This document shows, piece after piece, positions 18,367-26,920 of a stretch of DNA of 64,000 nt. The position numbers and the translations under genes are program-made. The stretch is from Planctomycetota bacterium (GTDB lineage Bacteria; Planctomycetota; Phycisphaerae; Phycisphaerales; UBA1924): assembly GCA_023432465.1 (NCBI GenBank), contig JAEYUO010000042.1, positions 41,296 to 105,295 on the forward strand, given 5' to 3'. The notes below the pieces were generated by a model, which was given only the letters and a program-made list of their open reading frames with translations, was not told the origin of the DNA and did no database searches. The first letter of the stretch is position 1, and the number at the start of each line of letters is the position of its first letter.

Positions 18367-19086
18367 CTACCTTGCCAGGCTCGTCCGCAGCAGTTCCAAC
18401 TCCTGCTCGACCTCCGTCGGATCGGACACCGTTTCGCTCACCACATCGCGCAGCAACCGTTTGAATCGCCGCTTCACCGTCTGGAGCATGTTGCTCGCCT
18501 GCGTGCCGTCGGTCGCTCCAATCGCCGCCGCGAGAGCCTCCATCGAAAGCGCCTTGGACTTGCGGAGCGTCGGGCCGACCACGTTCAGCCGGAAGGCCTG
18601 CCAGTGCGGCTCCATGCCATCCTCGCGGCAGGCCTCCTCCAGGCGTTGCAGGGTGACCTCGATCACCGCCGCGGCCCACTCACGGTCGAACGCATCGGCC
18701 CCGGATTCCGCCGCCGCGGGCTCGGGTACGCCGTGCTCGTCCCCCGGGGACGCCAGGTGTGCCGGGTTCTTGCCCTCGGGGCGTTTGCGTCCCCGGCTGC
18801 GGTCGATGAGGAAGTTCCGGAGCGACTGCTTGAGGAACGACCGGAACCGGCCCCGGGTCGAGTCGGCCCGGCCGACAAGGTCGCGGCCGATGACGACCTG
18901 GGTCATGAACTCCTGGGTGAGGTCGCTGGCATCGTGGCTGCCAAAGCCCTGCCGCCGGATCGTGGCGTACACCGGGCTCCAATACTGGCGCAGCAACCGT
19001 TCCAGCCCCGTCCGGTCGGCGCGCGCGCCATCGATGAGCGTCCAGCTCGTGGTATGAAACCCGGCGGCGGTCTGGTGCGGCTCCAC
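18367..19086 (-). CDS. ECF-type RNA polymerase sigma factor, planctomycete style
   Basis: A protein of about 239 residues. TTSWTLIDGAR near the start, YWSPVYATIRRQG and DASDLTQEFMTQVV form sigma region 2; GRFRSFLKQSLRNFLIDRSRGRKR is typical of the large planctomycete ECF group. A second part (FDREWAAAVIEVTLQRL ... KSKALSMEALAAAIGATDGTQASNMLQTVKRRFKRLL) is region 4 with its HTH. No anti-sigma gene is adjacent. The start is uncertain: the GTG at 19086 sits 10 residues before conservation; an ATG at 19164 would overlap the divergent BtpA start and add a poor tail. Confidence 0.78.
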   Translation of the reverse strand: MEPHQTAAGFHTTSWTLIDGARADRTGLERLLRQYWSPVYATIRRQGFGSHDASDLTQEFMTQVVIGRDLVGRADSTRGRFRSFLKQSLRNFLIDRSRGRKRPEGKNPAHLASPGDEHGVPEPAAAESGADAFDREWAAAVIEVTLQRLEEACREDGMEPHWQAFRLNVVGPTLRKSKALSMEALAAAIGATDGTQASNMLQTVKRRFKRLLRDVVSETVSDPTEVEQELELLRTSLAR

Positions 19087-19162
19087 GGATAGTCGGCGTG
19101 TTCCCTGATGGCCTCCCCCACAATACGAGTAGAGTACCCGTTCCCTGCGCGAGACTGAACAC

Positions 19163-19984
19163 ATGCCCAGAATGCCCGCCCTCTTCAAAGCCCGCAAACT
19201 CCTGATCGGGATGGTCCACATCGGAGCCCTGCCGGGCTCGCCGGGCTCCCGGCTCGCCGTGCCCGCGCTCGCGGAGCGTGCCGCCGCCGAGACCCGCCTG
19301 CTTCGGAAGGCCGGGTTCGATGCCTTGATCATCGAGAACATGCACGACCGGCCCTACGTGCATCAGCAGCACGGCCCGGAGATCGTCGCGGCAATGACCG
19401 CCGTGGCTCTGGCTGTGCGGGAAGCGGCGGGGGGGATGCCGCTGGGCATCCAGATCCTCTCCGGCGGCAATCGGGAGGCCTTGGCGGTCGCGCTCGCCGC
19501 GGGCCTGGAGTTCATCCGCTGCGAGAACTTCGTCTTCTCGCACATCGCCGATGAGGGGCTGTTGGCAACCGCCGAGGCGGGGCCGCTGCTGCGGTATCGC
19601 CGGCAGATCGGGGCCGAGCATGTGCTCGTGCTCTGCGACATCAAAAAGAAGCACGCCTCACACGCCGTGACCGCGGACCTTTCCGTCACGGATGTCGCCG
19701 AGGCCGCGGAGTTCTTTGGCGCCGACGGAGTGATCGTTACCGGCACCGCGACGGGCCGACCGACGGACCCGGACGATGTCGCCGCGGCCCGGAGTGCCTG
19801 CAAACTCCCGGTGCTTGTCGGATCCGGGGTCAACCCCGAGAACATCCCTGCGCTGATTGGGAAGGCAGATGCCCTAATCGTGGGGTCCTGGATCAAGAAG
19901 TCTGGGCGTTGGGAGAACCCGATCGATCCCAAGCGCGCGGCGGCGGTGGTCGCGGCGTTTCGGGCGGCGGTTCGAGGCGGATGA
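19163..19984 (+). CDS. BtpA/SgcQ-family TIM-barrel protein
   Basis: A 273-residue cytoplasmic protein with the BtpA family opening LIGMVHIGALPGSPG, then IIENMHDRPY, GIQILSGGNREALAVA, the FIRCENFVFSHIADEG segment and VLVGSGVNPENI near the C-terminus. These phosphate-loop-like Gly motifs indicate a phosphate-binding TIM barrel. BtpA was named for a role in photosystem I stability in cyanobacteria. Homologues in non-photosynthetic bacteria (SgcQ) are of unknown metabolic function, which is the sensible reading here. It is transcribed divergently from the sigma factor. Confidence 0.85.
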   Translation: MPRMPALFKARKLLIGMVHIGALPGSPGSRLAVPALAERAAAETRLLRKAGFDALIIENMHDRPYVHQQHGPEIVAAMTAVALAVREAAGGMPLGIQILSGGNREALAVALAAGLEFIRCENFVFSHIADEGLLATAEAGPLLRYRRQIGAEHVLVLCDIKKKHASHAVTADLSVTDVAEAAEFFGADGVIVTGTATGRPTDPDDVAAARSACKLPVLVGSGVNPENIPALIGKADALIVGSWIKKSGRWENPIDPKRAAAVVAAFRAAVRGG

Positions 19985-20020
19985 GCAGGACAGGGAACTA
20001 TCCGTGTCCCGCAATTCGGG

Positions 20021-20026
20021 TATACT
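20021..20026 (+). promoter_or_regulatory. Possible -10 element for the OmpA-like gene
   Basis: TATACT in the context CGGGTATACTGCTG, about 165 bases before the OmpA-like start. A similar GGG(C)TATACT occurs before tRNA-Val. No good -35 match lies at 16-18 bases, so the call rests on the -10 alone. Confidence 0.35.
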
Positions 20027-20190
20027 GCTGCTCGTCGACATCGGTCGTGTGCTTTGCGGTTCCGACAGTGCATGTCCGTTGACGTTTTGACCGATCCCAA
20101 TACTGTTTGCGCGCCTGAATGCCCGGCGGAGCCGGGAGCGATGCACACAGCAGAACTCACAAGCGATCGCAGAGAACGGAGACCCCAGCG

Positions 20191-20841
20191 ATGACCACCA
20201 GCGTTCAAACCACCTCACGTCGCACCTTCGGGTTCGCGGCCAAGCTCGTCGGCCTCGCCGCCGTCGGCTTCGGCATGTTCCTTGGCGGATGCAACAACGG
20301 CATGAAGGACGAGAATGCCGCCCTCATGCAGGAGAACGCCGCGCTGCGCGAGCGTGTCACGCAGATGGAGACGAACCAGTCCGCGATGCAGCAGCAGCTC
20401 GCCGCGGCCCAGACGCGTCAGCCCGCCGAGCCCACCGATGGCGGCTGGGCGACCGACACGGGCACGAGCCGCAACACCGGGCGTGCGCAGACCCGCGAGA
20501 CCGTGATCCCGATCTCCGGCGACATCCTGTTTGACTCCGGCCAGGCCACCCTGAAGGCGACGGCCAAGAAGGACCTCGACCGCGTGGTCTCGCAGATCCG
20601 CCAGCACTCCGGCTCGACGGTCCGGATCGAGGGCCACACCGATACCGACCCCATTCGCAAGTCGAAGTGGGGCAGCAACGAGGCGCTCTCCAAGGCCCGC
20701 GCCGATGCGGTCCGCGACTACCTCGTCTCCAAGGGCATCTCTCGCAGCGACATTACCACCGTCGGCATGGGCGCTGCGGCCCCCAAGGGCAGCAAGGCGG
20801 CCTCCCGCCGCGTCGAGGTCGTGATCGTGGACACCTACTGA
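20191..20841 (+). CDS. OmpA-family peptidoglycan-binding lipoprotein
   Basis: A 216-residue predicted outer-membrane-associated lipoprotein. A twin-Arg/Lys leader and hydrophobic stretch (LVGLAAVGFGMF) end in the lipobox LGGC with Cys34. Residues about 37-75 form a short coiled coil of the type seen in Lpp. The OmpA-like domain (about 100-215) has the pattern ILFDSGQATLKATAKKDLD, EGHTDTDPI and LSKARADAVRDYL, including the Asp and Arg that bind diaminopimelate in the family. It resembles Pal, but no tol genes adjoin. A GGAG precedes the ATG. Confidence 0.85.
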   Translation: MTTSVQTTSRRTFGFAAKLVGLAAVGFGMFLGGCNNGMKDENAALMQENAALRERVTQMETNQSAMQQQLAAAQTRQPAEPTDGGWATDTGTSRNTGRAQTRETVIPISGDILFDSGQATLKATAKKDLDRVVSQIRQHSGSTVRIEGHTDTDPIRKSKWGSNEALSKARADAVRDYLVSKGISRSDITTVGMGAAAPKGSKAASRRVEVVIVDTY

Positions 20842-20885
20842 TTCGTCGGTCCGGTAAGTCGCCGTGCGCAAGCCGGGATCCGGGC

Positions 20886-20891
20886 TATACT
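20886..20891 (+). promoter_or_regulatory. Possible -10 element for tRNA-Val
   Basis: TATACT in GGGCTATACTTGAACT, 73 bases before the mature tRNA 5' end. It matches the -10-like site upstream of the OmpA-like gene. No clear -35 is visible. Confidence 0.35.
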
Positions 20892-20963
20892 TGAACTCAC
20901 CGTCGGGCCGGTCGAAAGGCCGGCCCGATGCTTCAGGCGGGGCTTCGGCCTTGCTGAAATCTC

Positions 20964-21037
20964 GGGCGATTGGCGCAGTTGGCTAGCGCGCATGCATGAC
21001 ACGCATGAGGTCACAGGTTCGAGCCCTGTATCGCCCA
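20964..21037 (+). tRNA. tRNA-Val (anticodon GAC)
   Basis: A 74-nt cloverleaf. The acceptor arm GGGCGAT/ATCGCCC is perfect, the D arm is GCGC/GCGC, the anticodon stem CATGC/GCATG encloses loop ATGACAC (anticodon GAC at 34-36), and the T arm is ACAGG/CCTGT with loop TTCGAGC. Discriminator A; CCA is not encoded. The CAT in the stem could mislead a quick reading towards tRNA-Met. Confidence 0.93.
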
Positions 21038-21208
21038 CTTCCTGGATGATCGCACCCCCTCTGGTTTGCTTCGGGCAAGGCGGAGTTGCTGGCGGGCGAT
21101 CAGCGCCGGGAGCGATGCACCTCCGGCTCACCATCCGCATCGCCCCTGTCGATAACCACTACACGCAAAGACTGTGAAGAACCGCCGCGTTCGGCGGTTG
21201 TGTCCACC

Positions 21209-22453
21209 ATGAGCACCCCCGCATCCACTGCCGTCGCCGGATCATCGCCCGATGCGGCCTGTGCGCAGGGTGAACGCGCAAGGGTGAATATTGGGATCCT
21301 GACGACCGCGCCAACTCCGTACCGGCTCGCGCTGCACCGCAGGATCGATCGGGAGCTGCCGGAGGTCCGGCTGTTCTCGATGTATTCCCACGATATGGGA
21401 GATCAACCGTGGGCCCTGGACGCAGGCGAGGGCGACCGGACGGTCAGCTTTGGCGCGGGCGAGCGGGCGGACCGCGGGTCGAAGGTGTCGGAGTATCCGC
21501 GCGATTGGGCCAAGGGGGGCAGGATGATTCGCTGGGTGCGAGATCATGGGCTGCGCGCGGTGGTGGTGGGGGGATACAACGACCTGGCAAGACTTCGGCT
21601 CATCCGCTGGTGCCGAAGCGCAGGGGTGCGTGTGTTTCTCAACGCGGATTCCAATGTCCATCTCGATGTGGCGACGGGCCTGCGCGCTGCGGCGAAGCGA
21701 GCGTTGGTCGGGTGGGTGGTGCGCCGGTGCGATGGCATCCTGCCGTGCGGAAACTTCGGGCGCGAGTACTTCCTGCGGTACGGCGCGGAGAACGGGCGGA
21801 TCTTCGATTTTCCGTATGAGCCGGATTACGCGTTGATCGAGCAGTTGCCGCGGGAGGAGATCGACCGTGCCTGCCAGAGCCTGGGCCTGAAGCCGGGCCG
21901 CCGCCGGATGGTCTTCTGCGCCCGCATGACGGACTTCAAGAAGCCGGACATGGCCATCGATGCGTTCGCCGCGATCGCCGAGCGTCGCCCGGAGTGGGAC
22001 CTTGTGCTGATCGGCAGCGGTCCGATGCTCGAGCAGATGAAGACCCGCGTGCCGGATCGAATCAAAGACCGTGTCACCTTTGCTGGGTTTATCGGCGAGC
22101 AGCGGACCATCAGCGCGATCTACCGCGCAAGCGATGTGTTCGTCCACCCCTCGATCTACGAGCCGTGGGGCGTGGTGATCAACGAGGCGGTATGCGCGGG
22201 CATGGCGATTGTCGCGGCACGGACTGTCGGCGCTGCCGGCGAACTGCTGCGCGACGGCGTGAACGGCCGCGCGTTCGAGCCGGGGGACCTCGCCGGCATG
22301 ACCAAGTCCTTGCTGGATGCGACCGACCCGGCAAACCTGCCGCGATACAAGGCCGCCTCGGCGGAGGTGCTCGCAGATTGGCGGCACCGCGGCGACCCGG
22401 TCCAGGGCCTCCGCCGTGCGCTGGTAGCGACGGGGGTCCTTGAAGTCTCCTGA
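21209..22453 (+). CDS. GT4-family glycosyltransferase
   Basis: A 414-residue GT-B glycosyltransferase. The N-terminal acceptor domain opens with NIGILTTAPTPYRLALHRRI. The C-terminal nucleotide-sugar domain has VFCARMTDFKKPDMAIDAF, LVLIGSGPMLEQMK and the E-x7-E signature in EPWGVVINEAVCAGM. Such enzymes transfer sugars to glycans or lipids on the cytoplasmic face; donor and acceptor cannot be assigned. The ATG at 21209 starts a ~25-residue tail before the fold; an upstream in-frame ATG is less likely. It stands alone and is followed by a hairpin. Confidence 0.85.
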   Translation: MSTPASTAVAGSSPDAACAQGERARVNIGILTTAPTPYRLALHRRIDRELPEVRLFSMYSHDMGDQPWALDAGEGDRTVSFGAGERADRGSKVSEYPRDWAKGGRMIRWVRDHGLRAVVVGGYNDLARLRLIRWCRSAGVRVFLNADSNVHLDVATGLRAAAKRALVGWVVRRCDGILPCGNFGREYFLRYGAENGRIFDFPYEPDYALIEQLPREEIDRACQSLGLKPGRRRMVFCARMTDFKKPDMAIDAFAAIAERRPEWDLVLIGSGPMLEQMKTRVPDRIKDRVTFAGFIGEQRTISAIYRASDVFVHPSIYEPWGVVINEAVCAGMAIVAARTVGAAGELLRDGVNGRAFEPGDLAGMTKSLLDATDPANLPRYKAASAEVLADWRHRGDPVQGLRRALVATGVLEVS

Positions 22454-22466
22454 TGTCCCAATGAAA

Positions 22467-22492
22467 ACGCCCCCGCGTTTCCGCGAGGGCGT
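22467..22492 (+). terminator. Hairpin after the glycosyltransferase gene
   Basis: ACGCCCCCGCG and CGCGAGGGCGT form an 11-pair stem with one mismatch around TTTC, 13 bases after the stop. No T tract follows, so it may terminate weakly or protect the 3' end. Confidence 0.5.
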
Positions 22493-22751
22493 CGGTAACT
22501 CCGTCGGGTCGGGGCGCAGCGACATCGCGCACTCCTTCCGGAGATGCTCACCCGTCCGTGGTCGGTCGCGGTGATCAGGGATCGGTCGCCCGCGGCACGC
22601 CGCCGCTGGCTACTGGATACCTACGCGATGGGATTCCGAAGTCGCGCGCGAGGGTGGCGAGAGCAACCCAGGCGTCAACTCTGTTGCCGCCGTCACGAAA
22701 GATCTGTTCTGGTCCGTTTTGGCGATATCCCAGGGAGGTTCTGTGATCCCC

Positions 22752-23273
22752 TCAAGAAATCGGCCGGTCCCTCTCGAGCGATGCGATCGCCCGCTCCAAA
22801 AACCCAGCGCGATCTCGCGGCGGCGACAACCGTTGCCACTCCGCTTGAAACCTTGACAGGAGCTTTCCCAGTTGTGGACCAGGCGCCAAGCCTGCACGAA
22901 GCAGCCATTCGCCGTTGACCGGGCACTCGTTCTCCTTGGCTGTCATCTCGGCAACCACGATGTTCTCCATGTGCTCTCGCGGAGCCGTGCGAAGGTCCGC
23001 CCAGAACGTCTGCTGCTCGCCGTTGACCTCCCGTCGAGCGGCGTGCTTTGCTCGCACGCGCCTCCCCTGTCGATCGGTGATGAACTCCTCGCGCATCGCC
23101 CTGGCGAGATCGTCGGCACACTGTTCAATCGCGAGTTCGCGGGACGGCTCCCACTGATTCGTCCGCACCAACCATGCGGCTATCTCGCGGGTCGTAGCAG
23201 GCCAGGGCTGACCGGCCTGCCGGTACTTTGCGACAAGGGCCTGCATCTGTTCGTTGTACCCGGTCTTGTGCAT
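22752..23273 (-). CDS. Unknown protein, third gene of HigBA-like unit
   Basis: A 173-residue soluble protein with no family recognised. It begins MHKTGYNEQMQALVAKYR and is rich in charged helices; DDLARAMREEFITDRQGRRVRAKHAARR is a strongly basic central part. AAGGA lies 7 bases before the ATG, and the gap to the upstream antitoxin-protease gene is 21 bases, so it is probably in the same operon. Its conservation with the toxin-antitoxin pair would decide whether it is an accessory such as a chaperone or third regulator, or simply a passenger. Confidence 0.7.
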   Translation of the reverse strand: MHKTGYNEQMQALVAKYRQAGQPWPATTREIAAWLVRTNQWEPSRELAIEQCADDLARAMREEFITDRQGRRVRAKHAARREVNGEQQTFWADLRTAPREHMENIVVAEMTAKENECPVNGEWLLRAGLAPGPQLGKLLSRFQAEWQRLSPPRDRAGFLERAIASLERDRPIS

Positions 23274-23294
23274 GAGAGAGTCCTTGCGACCAAG

Positions 23295-24443
23295 TCACCT
23301 GCCGGTGGGTGGCGTCACGCCCCATCCGTCCGACAGCACCGTCTCCAACAGGTACGCCCGCACCTTCACAAGGTAGTTTCTGAGGTTGGCGTATGGAATC
23401 TGCTTGCGGAACTGCAACTGGCCAACGACCAGACCGGGATGCACTCTCTGAACCGCCGCGAATCCCTCGACTCGCTGCTTGGAAAAGAGAGGACGAACGC
23501 GGGCGATGAAGCTCGCCAGAGCCTCTTCCGGCAGCAGGAACGAGGATGCGAAGGCATCGGCCTCCCTTTCGAAGGCGGGCTTCTCGATTGCCGGATCGCG
23601 CTCGATCCCAACGAGATCGATGTCAGGCGGAATGCCATTGTCGCGCCCGTCACCAGCGGCCACGTGGCCGAGCTCGTGCATCAGCGTGAACCAGAACCAA
23701 TCGATGCGATCGAAGCGGAGAGATAGTGCCACGGCCGGGCTGTTCGCGTCGAGCCAGAAGCATGCACCATCGATCTTCGTCTCCGGGAGATGCTCCACGA
23801 CCACGCACCGGACTCCGAACTCCGCCAGCAGCTTCGGAACCTGTCGCACATCCTCCGCATTGAGCAGCAGGTCCTTCAGCCGTGGCAACTGCGACCTGAA
23901 CCGTGCCGCATCGAACTTGGCGACCTTCAGTGTCTCTGCCAGCTGCCGTGCCCGGCAGAGCCACGCCCGCTGTGCCGGAGTGAACTCCGAGTAGTCCGTC
24001 GACTTGCGAGCAGCGGCGGCGCACACGCTGGGTGGTTCATCTAATGTCGTGACCCGGAAGAACCGCTTCACCTGCTCTTCGAGGACCTCAACGCTCTCCG
24101 ACTCCGTGATCCACCCACGACGAGTCATCTCCTTGATCGGCGCGAATGAATAGAGTCGAGCGCGGCGCGACACGGCTTCGCTGGGCTTTGGGAGTCGCCA
24201 CAAGCGGTACGCAGCCTCCATGTTCAGCCAAAACTGGGCGCTGGTGCCGAATGCCTCGCCGAGCTGCTGCGCTGTTTCGGGAGTGATCGCCCGCTTGCCG
24301 GAGACGAGCTCGCTCACGGTACGTTCGGGACGCCCCATGATGTCCGCAAGATCGCGCTGCTCCCAGCCCCGAGCGACCAGCTCGTCGCGGATAAACTCCC
24401 CCGGAGGGAAGATCTCTGCCGGAATGGAATCAGTGTTGCTCAT
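23295..24443 (-). CDS. HigA-type HTH antitoxin fused to ImmA/IrrE-like metallopeptidase
   Basis: A 382-residue two-domain protein. Residues about 10-75 are a HigA/XRE HTH (PGEFIRDELVARGWEQRDLADIMGRPERTVSELVSGKRAITPETA). The C-terminal half has the zinc-peptidase motif HELGH near residue 252 with a downstream EREADAFASSFLLP, as in ImmA/IrrE proteins that cut repressors. HigA alone is ~100 residues. The gene lies 12 bases after the toxin gene with GGAGAAG before its ATG. The HTH should bind the palindrome at 24795-24813; the peptidase may cleave the same or another regulator. Toxin-first order matches higBA. Confidence 0.8.
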   Translation of the reverse strand: MSNTDSIPAEIFPPGEFIRDELVARGWEQRDLADIMGRPERTVSELVSGKRAITPETAQQLGEAFGTSAQFWLNMEAAYRLWRLPKPSEAVSRRARLYSFAPIKEMTRRGWITESESVEVLEEQVKRFFRVTTLDEPPSVCAAAARKSTDYSEFTPAQRAWLCRARQLAETLKVAKFDAARFRSQLPRLKDLLLNAEDVRQVPKLLAEFGVRCVVVEHLPETKIDGACFWLDANSPAVALSLRFDRIDWFWFTLMHELGHVAAGDGRDNGIPPDIDLVGIERDPAIEKPAFEREADAFASSFLLPEEALASFIARVRPLFSKQRVEGFAAVQRVHPGLVVGQLQFRKQIPYANLRNYLVKVRAYLLETVLSDGWGVTPPTGR

Positions 24444-24455
24444 GCTTCTCCGTGT

Positions 24456-24752
24456 TCAGTGGTAGTCCTCAACGGAAACGACCACGACGACTTTGCCATC
24501 CGCCACTTTCTGGAACTCGACGATCAGCCTCCATTGCTTGTTGAGACGCATCGAATGCTGGTGGCTTCGATTGCCCTGGAGCTTCTCGAAGTGAAGCGAC
24601 TTCATGGCGTAGAAGTCGCGTTCGTCCACCGCTGCGCGGATCACCTGCATCACCTTCCGAAATCCGCGTACAACCTCCCGGCCCAAGCCCCCGTCAAAGG
24701 TGCTCTCGGACTCCAGCCGCTTCAGGTGGTCGTCAGCGAACCGGACGTCCAT
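24456..24752 (-). CDS. HigB/RelE-family toxin
   Basis: A 98-residue protein of HigB size. It contains MDVRFADDHLKRLE, a DFYAMKSLHFEKLQG segment, then SMRLNKQWRLIVEF and a C-terminal VSVEDYH, the core strand and 'R-x-N-x-x-R' pattern of ribosome-dependent mRNA interferases. The ATG at 24752 is preferred since it has GAGGTG upstream and begins at the conserved strand; an ATG at 24782 would add 10 residues and has no ribosome site. It is the first gene of the minus-strand unit. Confidence 0.82.
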   Translation of the reverse strand: MDVRFADDHLKRLESESTFDGGLGREVVRGFRKVMQVIRAAVDERDFYAMKSLHFEKLQGNRSHQHSMRLNKQWRLIVEFQKVADGKVVVVVSVEDYH

Positions 24753-24794
24753 TGCCGAAGCGTACACCTCAACGTCGGCCATGTCAATGGATGG

Positions 24795-24813
24795 CTTTAC
24801 ACCATGTGTAAAG
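24795..24813. promoter_or_regulatory. Operator palindrome of the HigBA-like unit
   Basis: CTTTACAC-CAT-GTGTAAAG, a perfect 8+3+8 inverted repeat, 43 bases upstream of the toxin start. It is the only such palindrome near and lies where a promoter is expected, so it is the likely binding site of the HTH antitoxin. Confidence 0.72.
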
Positions 24814-25267
24814 TCATCGAGTTGCAGTGTCTATCCGTCGTGGCGTCGGTTTGTGGACACTAAATACGCGGAGATCGCTCCCTCCCTGTACAAGACCGTT
24901 TCGGAGGGTTGGCGGACCACTCTCGGGGTGGCCCGATGGGTGTGCGATCGACACGGGTCGTTCACCGGGATCGGCGAAAACCGCGTTTTCAGGGCCGCCA
25001 GCGGGGTACAAATACTCCAGCCTTGCCCTTTGGGCGTCGCGGGGTGACCTCCGCGGGGCCTCACGAGGAAGATAGGGGCGGACGCTCAGGCTCCGCCGCC
25101 GCCACCGCCGGTTGAGTCCAGGCCGAGGTGTCTCACGCTCTTGACGGGGTGAGACCGGATCAAGGCGCGGGGTTGGCCAGAATCACTGGCTGGGTGGGGC
25201 CGAGTCTCAAAGTCGCACGTTTTGGCACCCTCCCCCCGCCCCCACGCGGGGCCGCGACGATTGAGGG
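24814..25267. other. Gap between toxin unit and transposase, nothing recognised
   Basis: About 450 bases with no convincing gene. It has scattered GC-rich runs and CTTGA...TCAAG half-sites near 25140-25168. The GATCAAG there recurs in the hairpin after the transposase (26357-26363). No matching terminal inverted repeats or target duplication were found by eye. Confidence 0.4.
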
Positions 25268-26335
25268 ATGCCGAACCTCTTCCGCCGCCTGTTTGATGTC
25301 CTCGCCGGGTCCTCCCAGGACGACCTGCGCCGCCAGATTCAATACCTGAAAGCCGAGAACGAGGTCCTCCGCTCGAAGATCGACGGGCCCGTCCGGGTCA
25401 CGCCCGAAGAGCGGTCTCGGCTGGTTCGCCTGGCCAAGCCCCTCGGATCGGCCATCAAGGCGCTGGTGACGATCGTCACACCCCAGACCTTCCTGCGGTG
25501 GATCCGCGAAGCCGACAAGCGCCGCCCCAAGAGAAAGACCGGGCGGAAGCCGGGACGGCCGAAGTCGCCCGAACAGATTCGGCGGCTCGTACTGAGGCTG
25601 GCGAAGGAGACCGGCTGGGGCTACACCCGCATCCTCGGCGAGCTCAAGAAACTGGGCGTGAAGGTCTCCCGCAGCACCGTTGTCAACATCCTAAAGGACG
25701 CAGGGCTGCCGACCGGACCGGAACGCGGCGAGGCGACGTGGGATCAGTTCATCAAGTCTCACGCCAAGACCCTGTGGGCGTGCGACTTCCTGAGGCACCG
25801 GATCGTCACGAAATGGGGTTTCCGCGACGCGTACACGCTCGTCTTCGTGAACGTCGCCACTCGCCGGGCCGTCGCCACGGCGAGCACGGAGCACCCTGAT
25901 GCCGAGTGGGTCGCGGCGCAGGTCCCGCTGTTCAAGGCCGCGGCTGGCGACGGCGCAACCGAGTGCCGCGTGCTCACCAGGGACAGCGATACCAAGTTCG
26001 GGCGACCGTTCGACGAAGCACTGCGGGCCCACGACATCACGCCGGTGCGCCTGCCGCATCGCGCTCCGAATCTCAACGCCCACGTCGAGCGGTTCATTCA
26101 GACCGTGCAGAACGAGTGCCTCGACCGGTTCATCGTGCTGGGCACGCGGCACCTCGATCATCTGATCGCCGAGTTCCTTGAGCACTACAACCGGGAGCGC
26201 CCGCACTCGGCGATCAAGTTCCGCACGCCGGTGGGCAGGCCTCCCCCGCTGCGATTGGCGGGTCATCCGGGGACGGTCCGGTGCCGAACCCGGCTCGGTG
26301 GCGTGCTGAGGCACTACTTTCGGGCGGCTGCATAG
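25268..26335 (+). CDS. DDE (rve-type) transposase
   Basis: A 355-residue integrase-core transposase. An N-terminal leader (MPNLFRRLFDVLAG...LKAENEVLRSKI) is followed by a Lys/Arg-rich HTH (RKPGRPKSPEQIRRLVLRLAKETGWGYTRI) and then the catalytic core: Asp in LWACDFLRH, Asp in LTRDSDTKFG, and Glu in APNLNAHVERFIQTVQNECLDRF. The three residues are spaced as in IS3/IS481-like enzymes, so it appears intact. It is one ORF with no frameshift-dependent orfA. Ends of the element could not be defined. Confidence 0.88.
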   Translation: MPNLFRRLFDVLAGSSQDDLRRQIQYLKAENEVLRSKIDGPVRVTPEERSRLVRLAKPLGSAIKALVTIVTPQTFLRWIREADKRRPKRKTGRKPGRPKSPEQIRRLVLRLAKETGWGYTRILGELKKLGVKVSRSTVVNILKDAGLPTGPERGEATWDQFIKSHAKTLWACDFLRHRIVTKWGFRDAYTLVFVNVATRRAVATASTEHPDAEWVAAQVPLFKAAAGDGATECRVLTRDSDTKFGRPFDEALRAHDITPVRLPHRAPNLNAHVERFIQTVQNECLDRFIVLGTRHLDHLIAEFLEHYNRERPHSAIKFRTPVGRPPPLRLAGHPGTVRCRTRLGGVLRHYFRAAA

Positions 26336-26367
26336 GTCTTCGATCGCGCCGACGCCGATCAAGACCT
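26334..26367 (+). terminator. Hairpin at the transposase stop codon
   Basis: AGGTCTTCGATC and GATCAAGACCT form an 11-pair stem with one bulged C and an 11-base loop. It starts inside the stop codon of the transposase. It could be a terminator or a structured element end. Confidence 0.5.
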
Positions 26368-26440
26368 CGTGGGGACCGGGCTTTCGAAGCCGGGGAACCT
26401 ACGGTTCCTCCGGCACTCCCTCCATTCTCGGAGCCGCACC

Positions 26441-26911
26441 ATGCAGTATTGGCGAATGCAGTTGCACCCTTCGGAATCGACCACCGCGATGGCACACGCC
26501 GTGCAGAGCGTGGCGTCTGGCTTCATCGGTTTGGACTTCGCGGGCGATTGGGGCGATCTTCGCAAAGCGGATCCAGACAGCGTGAAGACGGGCGAGCGTG
26601 ACTTCTTCGATTTCGCCACCAGAATGCAGGTCGGTGATCTCGTTTTGGTCGTCGTCCACCACTACCAGTTCGCGCTCGTAACCGTGGCTGGCGACTACAA
26701 CTACATCGCCAGAACCGAGCCGGAGCTGGGAGTCTGGTTCCGCCACTTCCGTCGCATCGACAAGCGAAAGACGGTCTACTGGGCCGATTGGGTGACCGAC
26801 GCGAAGAAGTGGGAGCCGATCACGATGACCGACACGATCTCGATCCTGCTCGATCCGTCGTCAAAGTCGTACCGACTCATCGACGAGTGGCGCAAGGCCA
26901 TCCCGGAATAG
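26441..26911 (+). CDS. EVE/PUA-like small protein (tentative)
   Basis: A 156-residue protein starting MQYWRMQLHPSEST. GFIGLDF, DFATRMQVGDLVLVVVHHYQFALVTVAGDY and LGVWFRHFRRID follow the order of strands in EVE/YTH-like modified-base readers and of N-terminal domains of some McrBC-type proteins. The match is by pattern memory, not alignment. It lies 9 bases from the small HTH-like gene and likely shares its transcript. GGAG precedes the ATG by 8 bases. Confidence 0.55.
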   Translation: MQYWRMQLHPSESTTAMAHAVQSVASGFIGLDFAGDWGDLRKADPDSVKTGERDFFDFATRMQVGDLVLVVVHHYQFALVTVAGDYNYIARTEPELGVWFRHFRRIDKRKTVYWADWVTDAKKWEPITMTDTISILLDPSSKSYRLIDEWRKAIPE

Positions 26912-26920
26912 GACTTCCCC

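Noticed and set aside
20964..21037. Reading the second tRNA as tRNA-Met because of CAT in the anticodon arm
   Set aside because: With a 5-bp stem CATGC/GCATG the loop is ATGACAC, so positions 34-36 are GAC (Val).
20964..22560. tRNA-Val as the attachment site of the accessory island
   Set aside because: No repeat of the tRNA 3' end was found near the island, and two ordinary genes lie between.
22558..22746. A 62-residue plus-strand ORF
   Set aside because: No ribosome site, no recognisable motif, and it lies in a composition-neutral gap.
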